A DNA stretch of 64,000 bases, from assembly GCF_011397635.1 (NCBI RefSeq), contig NC_064763.1, forward strand, positions 22,767,437 to 22,831,436. Direction: 5' to 3'. This DNA is from Epinephelus fuscoguttatus (taxonomy: Eukaryota; Chordata; Actinopteri; Perciformes; Serranidae). The translations under genes and the position numbers were made by a program. Positions within the stretch are counted from its first letter, which is position 1; each line of letters begins with the position of its first letter. The notes beneath the pieces were generated by a model. That model was not told the origin of the DNA, did no database searches, and was given only the letters and a program-made list of their open reading frames with translations. This document shows, in pieces, positions 55,401 to 64,000 of the stretch.

Positions 55401-58400
55401 TGGTCATGTACTTGCGCAGAGGTTTTAATACTGATATTATCCCCAACTCCTACTAGCATTATTCCCAAGTATTTTACAGCATGATGTTTAGAAGTCGACT
55501 GCGGCCTGGCTGAACACATTTTTGTGGTAAATGAGAAGAAATCAAACAAAGGTCTGAGTTATTAAACCAGCATCTTATCTCCATGTTCCTGCTGCATAGC
55601 CTCAAATGAGTCATGGAAAACTTTATTGAATTCACTCTAATGTTTACTGAAACATAATAAAAATATGATAAGGAATAATTAATGTATGAATATACCTGTG
55701 TAGTTGTACCACACTTTGAATCGTCAGCGAATGGATCAGTGTATATTGAGGGTCATATGACAGTAGCACCCAAGTAAACAAGATCACATTCTTTGAGATC
55801 ATACAAGAAATTAAATGCATCCTTGAAATGTTTGTGGCAGAGCAGAAAGACAGTTTCCAACTCTGTGAAAAGGAGTAATATGTTCACTTAACATGTTGAA
55901 CACTTGTACTGTTTTTGATTAAACAAAAAAGTGCACATTTTTGTTATCTTTTGCTGCACTGGTGTTTGGGGTTTTTCTTTTGAAGAAATCTCTTGGCACG
56001 TCAAAGTGATGTTGAAATTTGCCATAAATAGAAACAAACTAAAGACAAACCACTTCATAGCAGTTTTACTGGGGCACAAACTGAAATGAGGTTGAAGTTA
56101 GTGGTGAACAACAGGTGGGGGTGAAGGAATATTTCCGCCACACCAGCGTATGTGCCACAGAAATACAGATAAATTAAATGTCCCCCTTTTGAGACAGAGC
56201 TCTTAAAGTGACAGTTCATCGCAAAAATCAGAAGTACTCATTTTTCCTCGTGCCTGTAGTGCTATTTATTAATCAAGATCATTTTGGTGTGAGTTGCCGA
56301 GTGTTGGAGATATCAGCTGTAGAGATGTCTGCCTTCTCTCCAATATAATGGAACTAGATGTCACTCAGCTTGTGGTGCTCAAAGTGGCAAAAAATACATA
56401 TGAAAAACTCAACAGCAGTGTCTCTTTCCAGAAATCATGACCCAGTTACTCAAGATAATCCACAGACCTTGTTGTGAGCAGTTTCATCTCAGGACCATTT
56501 TCTCTCTACCGAATTACACCCGCCAAGTAAGCGTGCATCTGCTGCTAGCTCACATAGCACCACTGACCTAGCTAATGTTTAGGGGTGGAAATCTACAGAG
56601 GCCACGCGATACAATATTTTAATGGTACTTTAGTCATGAAATATTATTGCAATTTTAATGTTTTGCTCTATACTGAGTATTGTGATAACATAAATACCAA
56701 TATATTGCAATTTACTTACTTTATTTTAACTCTAAATTATGTCCCTAAAGGAAAACTATGTCAACACCTGTTTTATCTAATAAAATACGTTTTTTTTTCC
56801 CCCACTTCAGTCATTTGTATTGCAGCAAAATGTAACTAGTGAACTGAAAAAGCAAATGATTTTGTTGTTTTAGTTGGCTACCAAAAGTTTAATTTGTATT
56901 TGCCGTGTTAATCATTTATCTAATATTACTGCACAAAATATCGCAATACTATGCTATATTGATTTTTCCCCCACCCCCACTAACGTTACAGCTCAGCTGA
57001 GGAAGATGTTTACATCCTGCGCATGTCTCTTGTCCATGAGTAGATGCACACTTCCACCTGCACAGTGATTCGGTTGGCGGGTGTAGTTTGGTAGAAAGAA
57101 AATAGTTCAAGCATAAAACTGCTCACAACAAGGTCTGTGGATTATCTTGAATAAGCAGGTCATGATTGCTTGAAAACCAGTCAAACTTAATACAGGAGTT
57201 TCCTTTTACGGGCTCTCATGTCTTACATGCTCAGAAGAACTTGGTGGGACAACTCAGGCTTGATGACGTTTGTTTTCTCCTCCTAAAAGTCCAACTAAAC
57301 TAATTCAGGATTTTCTAAGTGGTCATTTATTTGTGGTGGCCTGCCACTATATCAACATCTGCTGACACGTATTGATTTGTTATTTTTGGAGCTGGTTCAT
57401 TAGCAGCGCTGTTGGAATATATACACCATTTGAATAGCCACTTCACCACTCTTTCGGAGCACAGAGCATACTCTGGGCACAGAAGGAGCCCCAAAAAGCC
57501 AGGCACAGTGAAAGTGAAATTTAACCTTCATTGCAAAGGGTGGGAAACACTGTAATTGATTATTTGATCGACAGAAAATTAAATCTAAACCATCGCTTTG
57601 GACAAAATGACATTTCAAAACGTTACCTCAGTCTCTGGGAAACTGTCATGGACATTTTTTAACCGTTTTGTGACATTTTGTGTACCAAAAAAAATGAGAA
57701 AATTGATTATTCGTTATAGCTCTAGTTCAACAAACACGAAAATAGTTTTCTGTAAGTTTTAATTTGCCCTCCCATCAACTAAAAAGCAAAGTTCACCCTG
57801 GAGGCACCTCAGGTTCCTGGAAGACAAACATTAGGAAGATCTGGGCCTGATTGCTGTGTACTGTTTATTTTTATATCCATTTATTTAGTCCGACTCTGGT
57901 TTCGATAGTCTTCAGCTGTGATTCAGTCTGTTTAGTCTGCCACTGGTTTCCTCTAACTTTGCTGATGTTTCCGTGTGGTTTAGGTGGGGTCGAGGATTTG
58001 GACTCCTGGGCTCAATTTTTGGAAATGACAGCACACTGAACCAACCCAACAGTGTCTACGGAATTGTCTTTTATGCCTTTCAGCTCCTTCTAGGTAAGCT
58101 GTCACTCTGTTCGGGGTCAGTGTCGCAGATTCAGGTGACAAATATCCCGAGCCATTGCACGAGCAGCAACTAGGGCTGACTCAACACTCTGCCTTCCTCT
58201 GACATTGCTGTATTTGCCAAAACTTGACTCACATGACACTGACATCATATTTCGTCGCCATGTCTAAATTTAATTCTACAGTTAAACAGGATGCTTGTAC
58301 TTAAAGCTCAACTGACTCAACTGCAATCAGAATTTTGGGTTGTTTGGGCTTAATTTAAATTAATTTCCGCAGAGATTTAGTGTAGTAAAAGTTATAATAA

Positions 58401-61400
58401 GCAATAATGTTTCTACAGAGTCATTATTTTATGTTTATCACAGTGTAATCTGACACTGATAGTTCTCAGTAATCATATGTATTTTTCCTTATGTGTGACT
58501 TGTTTTAACTGGGTCACACTCACAGTCACATTCTCCTCCCCTCAGTATGTTGATGTCGCTGCTGACTCAGTCATGCTGGTTTGACATGTTTGCCTGCCGA
58601 GTGGCCTGTAGGCTCGCCTGGCCACCTGGCGCTGGCTCAGAACAAGAGGTCCTTTTAGCCACAGCAGTTACCACTCATTTCACTAACACAATAGCAGCCC
58701 AGTTTAGCCAAACTGCTACAGCGGGTCAAGATTTCCATATTAAACGCAAGATCACTCAGTTTAAGGAGTTTCATTATTCTCACAGCCTCGGACTGTTTAA
58801 TATTTGTTAGCTAGGACGACACCAGAGTCTGCAGAGTCTGTGCAGCATGGGACTACTTGACTGTACACTTTAATGTTGCAAAGAAATTTTGTCTTTTCAT
58901 GTTATATTTTCCTTTATTTTAATTTAGTGTTATGAAGACAGTAGGGGCAGGCTATATGGATAAAATCTTCTGTCACACTTCATGTCAAAATATAATATAA
59001 AATCCAATTGAGAAACTGTAAATTAATTCAATAACCAGAATAACCACCAATAATGTTCTATTTGTCTGGTATTGAATTTGCTGGATTATCTAAAAACCAG
59101 CTACTTTATTTATAGATTGAATCTCAATGTTTTTTTTGTTTTTTTTTTTTACAGTAACTTAGGGTTGAAAATCCCCACGTCACGCGCATAAAATCAAACG
59201 GCGCTGAGCAAACTTCAGAGCAAAATTCAGATTTCTTTATTTGTCATTTTTATGCTCCACATAAACACAAAATAGTGTTTCACACATGCCACCAATAAAA
59301 GCAAAAACAAAAAAAACAAAAACACAAAAATGAATAAATAAGAGCAATAATAAATAAGCTAAAGCTTTAAGGCTATAAGAGACTAATTAATATGAATAAA
59401 GTGCCAGTAGAAACAGTTCCATATTCAATTGTTTAACCACAACAAATCAATATCAGATTAAGTATTTGCAATATTTAGAATATTTTTGCCACTATACCTT
59501 GTTGTCAGACAGCCTTTTCCGACAGGGATTCTGAAGACGTTATAAGTAATTTTACTTCACAGAACATGTGAGTTTCTGGTCTACCACTGCCTCTATCGGG
59601 CAGTGTCTAAGGTAAAGAAAATATTCCATATATAGCGTACACTTAAACTGATATTGATTATTTTAGGTGGTTAAAACACGGTTTTTATGTGTGTTTATCA
59701 AGGACGCTAGCAGAGCAACACGATACATAAAATTAGCACAGCAGAAACATCAGTTAGTTCGGACCACCGTGTTTAACTATATATCTTTAAACGTTACAGT
59801 TACAGCTGAAAATGATAAAAGAAAAATAAGAGTGTTGTTTTTAGCTCAACGTGACAGTAATCCGGTCGACACAGTTTAAAGTTACAGGGACGGCGCAGGT
59901 CCTTAAAATGTCTTAAAGTTAATTTTTATAAATATTAGGCCTTTAAAGTAATTTAATAGTCTTAAATTTGAATCTGTGAAGTCTTCATTGCCACAGACAT
60001 TTTAATATAATTTTATTTATACCTCTTTTAACTTCTTTTTGTCAAAAAAAAGTTGAGCTCTTCTGTGTGAAAGTTCACACTTCTAATGTTACACATCTTT
60101 AACCCTTTCACTGAACCTAATAGTGTCTTTTTACTTTCCACATGCACTTACCTGTTGACAAAATGTAAATTAATGTAACTCATTATAATAACCATATTCC
60201 TACATTAAACCTTCCTCTGCACAGGACCACATACAGTACTTACCTTTATACTAACCTTTATTAATACCTGCTATACTTGAATAAAAGAACATGATTTGTC
60301 CAAAAATCTGTCTCAAATTTGGCTAAAAATTATCTTTAATAGGTCTTAAAAAGCATAAAATGTAAGTGTCTGATAGCTGTAGACACATTTCTGTAAATGT
60401 GCCAGTTTGTGCGTTTCTGGGTCGGCGTAGTGACAGCTGCAGAAGACACATGAAACACATCAAAACACGTAAACAACACAAAAATACCTAACATCCATTT
60501 GAAAACCGTTGAGATAAAAAGTACAATCTGTTCATAATGCAGTTCTGCTCATTGATTTACGACGTTGCCCACACTGGTCTAATGCACCCAGAGGTATTAA
60601 TAGTTACACGGCACACATGTTATGGAAAAATCTTTGACAGTTGACACATTTATTTCACCTCATGGTATATACTAGGATGTATATATCATCCTGGTTATTT
60701 CCCATGATAAAAGACTTCTCCTGTACTGCCACAACTGTCTAAATGTGTGGTAGTGATGGATGGTACCATCTGTGTGACACCCCCAGTAGTACTTCGATCT
60801 TTTACCTTAGTAAAAAGTTGTAATACTACAATGTAGGGCTGGGCGATATGGACAGAAGTTCATATCTATTTACAGTGTACTAGACACTTTGTCCTCGTTA
60901 TAAACATCTTGTATATAAAACGTCTGTGTTGTTGCTGCATTTTATAAAAACAGATCTGTCACCTGCATCCAGGCACTGTCTCCATGTCACACAACAGACT
61001 ACAACTACCAAGAAGAATGGCGACGCGCTATGGTCCACCTCACACACAAACTAGCAGCGCAGCGCTGGATGCACGCGTGCTGCATTAATTTCATTCATCT
61101 CACAGACTGATTTAGTGTAGCACGTGCAACATATAGACCGATGTCACACCGTAGACTAATGAACAGACAGATTAAACAGAGGAGCAGCTCTGTGTCTCTC
61201 TGAGTGTAGATGGAGAGATTCACAGTGGTGCGTGTCATGTAACGCAACTTGACCCTATATCAATATAAATGTTGTCGAAATTTATATCTTGCTTGAAAAT
61301 ATATATATCAATATATCATACATAGTCGTTATATCGCCCAGCTCTACTACAATGTAGAAAGCATTCAAAGTTCAATTGAGTACGAAAACTCAAGGTAAAA

Positions 61401-62125
61401 GAAGGCATAATGCAGAATGGTCCTATGTTTTAGATATTAATCAAAATTCTGTCACTGCTTTGCCTATTTCTCACCCCAAATGTTTCCAGAAACATATTTT
61501 AGTGTACTGTTTAGCTGTAAAACTGAGAACGTTTATGACCTGACCACCATGTTGGAAACAGTCAAGCGATGCGCTGAGTGATGGACCGAGCACTGCCCAC
61601 CTGCCGGATACAATACCATTACATCTCAGGTCTAGAAAGCCAGATTGTTAGAGGACTAATGAAATATCACAAGCACAAACACTGATGAAACTTAGCGTCA
61701 GAGTTCTGACTGCACCTCATGTGACCACAGAATAATAAGCCCAGTCTGTTCAGTGTTTGAGCTGAAAGTCATCACGAGGAGGCTGGTCACATAAATAGAG
61801 AACTGTCTGAGGAAAGAGCAGACTCATCAGGTTACTTGTGTGTTCTAAGGTTGTGCCTTTTTTTCTCCTTAAGCTTTAGTTTGTGTTTCTTGCCGTAGGA
61901 ATGACTGTCAGTGCAATGGCCGCCCTTATTCTCATGACGACATCCATCTTGTCGGTGGTGGGTTCGCTCTACCTGGGCTACATCCTCTACTTTGTCCTAA
62001 AGGACTTCTGCATCATCTGCATCACCACATATGCGCTGAACTTCATTCTCTTTATTCTCAACTACAAGCGACTGGTTTACTTGAACGAGGCCTGGAAGCA
62101 GCAGCTTCAGGCCAAGCAGGACTAA
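52472..62125 (+). CDS. vkorc1l1: vitamin K epoxide reductase complex subunit 1-like 1
   Basis: Exons 52472-52662, 57984-58093, 61899-62125 (stop TAA 62123-62125). The 528 bases give 175 residues (human 176), phases consistent, GT-AG introns. The start [15 protein letters not shown] matches the VKORC1L1 paralogue rather than VKORC1, and the ATG has G at -3 and +4. The loop cysteines C49 and C57 and the active-site pair CIIC (C138, C141) are present, as are [19 protein letters not shown] and the C-terminal INYKRL-like [17 protein letters not shown]. Four hydrophobic segments fit an ER membrane protein that reduces vitamin K epoxide/quinone. The motif after the active site reads TYA (144-146). 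Confidence 0.97.
53690..54405 (+). mobile_element. MITE of the GATTAATCG/GTTGCAGC family, one full and one partial copy
   Basis: GAGCTGCAACGATTAGTCAG at 53690 begins it, with TTACATTATAGTAAATTTAA, TGTTGGTTGGATAAAACAAA and GATGATGTCACCGTAGGC inside, and ACGATGAATCGAGAAAATAG near 54110. A second end, CATTAGTTGCAGCCCC, closes at about 54405. Family also at 17825-18140 in reverse. Confidence 0.65.
56205..57175. mobile_element. fold-back element with nested insertion (vkorc1l1 intron 1)
   Basis: The left arm (TCAAGATAATCCACAGACCT, TGTTGTGAGCAGTTTCATCT, TACACCCGCCAA near 56450-56526) returns reverse-complemented at 57070-57165 (TTGGCGGGTGTAGTTTGGTA, AACTGCTCACAACAAGGTCT). The far left (AAGTGACAGTTCATCGCAAA, GTGTTGGAGATATCAGCTGT) has no partner. 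Between the arms, 56580-57000 (GGGGTGGAAATCTACAGAGG ... TATTGATTTTTCCCCC) looks like a separate inserted element. Confidence 0.65.
58094..61898 (+). other. vkorc1l1: vkorc1l1 intron 2
   Basis: AT-rich with no coding signal. Apart from the hAT MITE at 60834-61346, a retroelement-tail-like piece at 59215-59400 (TTTCTTTATTTGTCATTTTT, A-rich runs) is the only recognisable item. Confidence 0.45.
60834..61346. mobile_element. hAT-type MITE, 513 bp, 8-bp TSD
   Basis: The ends TAGGGCTGGGCGATAT and ATATCGCCCAGCTCTA are inverted with one mismatch. The identical 8-mer CTACAATG flanks both sides (60826-60833, 61347-61354). The interior is non-coding. Confidence 0.93.
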
Positions 62126-64000
62126 GCTGTCGAGAACGGCAAGAAAAACAAGATAAACAAACAAAAGAGAAAAAAAAGAAATGTGACCTCTGAACATTTT
62201 GACTTGCCACCAGGAGACCTTGCTTCCAAACAATGTTTATTCTGCTGTGTGTTCAAAAAAAAAATGAAGAAATTTAACTTAAATGTTGGGGCCTGACATC
62301 TCAATGTTGCAAACACGGAAGGATTTGTAAGTGAAAGGTGATTTTCTTTTAGTTTCTTTTTCCTTGTTTAACATTGTACTCACTTAAGGAAGGGGCTGTG
62401 TGTGAGTGAGTGTGTCGTGTGTGTGTCAACCCGAGCAAGCAGAGGTAGAAGGCCACAAAACAGACCGACGGAGGACAGCTCTCTTTTGAACAAAAAGGAT
62501 CGCAGAATGGAAGAACACAGGACATTAAAGGGGTTTACTTGAAACGGTTAGAGAGGTCCTTTTACTGCACAGCGGATCTGCACTTAAAACTCAGAAACGA
62601 GTAAAGGGTCCCAAAAATTAAAAAAAAAAAAACACTCATTAGGTCATCGTACAGTTTGCAGATAAGGTTCAATGGCTGGGTGGGGGGGGGGGTGGGGGGG
62701 CAAAAGGATTAACATTTATACAGAGTAGTTTCTTTTCATGTTTACACTTTGTAGTACGTTTCTTTTATGAAGAGGACCACTAAAAATAAACACAGGACAA
62801 TGTGAGATATTGTGTGTAGATCAGTCAGATTGTTTGTTTTGCAATTCTGTAAATAGCTGCTGAGCAATACTCCAGGCTAGATTGTGATTTTAGTGTCGAC
62901 ACAAATCTTTTAAGGACAAAATAACACCAACAAAACAGGAGAAAACATCAGTAAACGTGGAACAAAATGTGGTAAAGGTCACAGTTAGGTGGGTGAAGAT
63001 GTGCTCGGGACATCTTCCGTCCTGCAATCCTGGTCAGGCATGCAGTTCAGAGTTGTGTTGTTGTAAGTGGTTATTGTTTCATCTGAAGCCACCGACACCA
63101 AGTCTTTTAAAACATGGGTTCTTTTCACAAAGTTTGCATAAAAGGCACCCTCACTCTTTTTTTTTGTTTGTTTTTGGTTATTGTGTGAAAAGCATTCCTG
63201 ACCACCACACAAGTGGGATCCATAAAGACTTATGTGCCTAAAGGAGTGTTAAGGTGAATTATCTTTCTTTTTTTTTTCTTCTTCTTCTTTTTTTTGTTAA
63301 TGTTTTGGGCGTGGGTGGGCGGGCGGGGAGTAATGTCATGTTAACACCGCTTGTTGTTTTATTGTCACAGGTCCGAGGCTTTATTTTTATGATCACAGTT
63401 TTGTAAATTAAGATACCAGTGAAGTGTTTTCTCCCTCATGAGGTAGCAAAGGCTGCTACACTGTGATTGTCTGCTGAAGTGGCCCGGTGGCAGAGGCATC
63501 TCCTCATCTCGCTCTTTTAAAATGCTCCTCTGGCTTTTGTTCACCGTCCAGCCTGTATACATTTGATGTCAATTGAACAGTAACGGTGATCTTGCCAAGC
63601 TGAGTTACAGTTCATTTGCAGGATGTGAACAAAACTTGGAAAATGTCATGCTTTATTTATGTTGACATGAGCAGCAGAGGCGTTACAAGGTGTAAGATTC
63701 TGTAAGAAAACAAAAATAGTTTGTCAAGCCATATGTGGAGTTTGTGGGATTATTGCAACGGCAGGAAAGATGTCCAGGTGATGGTTTTCTAAGGCGAACA
63801 GCTGCAGATGCTGAAGCTTTTCATGACGCGCTTGATCTAACATGGAAGGGTTTGTACAGAGGTAGATCACAGTATGGAAAAAGCAACCACAGCTTGTAGT
63901 GACTTTGCTGGAAATCCACAGTATTGTCAGTTTAGTGACAGAGTAGGGCCATTGTTTCTTTTCCATCCAGAATCCACTTATTAAAGGGTAACTACAGTAT
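62126..64000 (+). other. vkorc1l1: vkorc1l1 3' UTR and downstream sequence
   Basis: AATAAA at 62785-62790 is the first good poly(A) signal. G-runs at 62680-62700 and a T/C-rich tract at 63262-63297 are present. No exon of another gene is recognisable. The last bases (TTAAAGGGTAACTACAGTAT from about 63981) resemble the terminus of the long-inverted-repeat family at 32745. Confidence 0.5.

Larger units (their letters stand above)
52663..57983 (+). other. vkorc1l1: vkorc1l1 intron 1
   Basis: The first ~500 bases are rich in GCTAGCT/GTTAGCTA words. Between the listed mobile elements (53690-54405, 56205-57175) I recognise no coding sequence; a further GATTAATC-family remnant sits at 57550-57725. 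Confidence 0.5.

Noticed and set aside
62957-63966. Short open frames downstream of vkorc1l1 on both strands
   Set aside because: No conserved motifs or splice-consistent partners; most likely 3' UTR or intergenic.

Overview
This is a stretch of a ray-finned fish (teleost, probably percomorph) nuclear genome. Evidence: spliced vertebrate genes with GT-AG introns, Tc1/mariner, hAT and Harbinger-type DNA transposons, fish-type LINE remnants, tRNA-derived SINEs, (TG)n and AT-rich repeats, and low overall gene density. The species cannot be named from the sequence alone.

Six protein-coding genes are recognisable. In order: ggnbp2 (+, 269-6255; its 5' exons lie before the window), pigw (+, 10126-11598, intronless CDS), myo19 (+, 17137-37652, 24 coding exons), znhit3 (-, 40496-42212, 5 coding exons), a NUPR-family gene (-, 45961-46191, one coding exon) and vkorc1l1 (+, 52472-62125, 3 coding exons). 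Every exon boundary was placed by matching reading phase to GT/AG sites and to the known protein families. The summed coding lengths come out in frame for every gene (ggnbp2 531 residues here, pigw 490, myo19 965, znhit3 146, nupr 76, vkorc1l1 175).

The first four genes correspond to the human 17q12 neighbourhood ZNHIT3-MYO19-PIGW-GGNBP2. Gene order is the same, but ggnbp2 and pigw are turned round relative to myo19/znhit3. They share no single pathway: ggnbp2 is a zinc-finger-like gametogenesis/cell growth factor, pigw makes GPI anchors in the ER, myo19 is a mitochondrial myosin, znhit3 is a box C/D snoRNP assembly factor, the NUPR protein is a small stress-induced chromatin protein, and vkorc1l1 is an ER vitamin K epoxide reductase paralogue.

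The rest is dense repeat. Notable items are: a Tc1 element whose 270-bp inverted repeats contain the transposase C-terminus (13.2-14.8 kb); an hAT element inserted in a LINE with a perfect 8-bp target duplication (15.1-16.1 kb); a frameshifted full-length Tc1 element in a myo19 intron (27.8-29.5 kb); a Harbinger-like element with a Myb/SANT-like relic (30.3-31.1 kb); a MITE at 34.6 kb that is an internal-deletion derivative of a Tc1 family with a longer copy at 51.4-52.2 kb; two long-inverted-repeat elements of one family (5.0 and 32.7 kb); two arrays of one 57-bp minisatellite in opposite orientation (9.1 and 38.7 kb); and a 3-kb minisatellite with a 32-bp unit (47.8-50.8 kb). I found no evidence of a novel multi-gene system. 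The most interesting signals are regulatory (the nupr promoter, repeat-borne CTCF-like sites) and structural (gene flips, nested and derived transposons).
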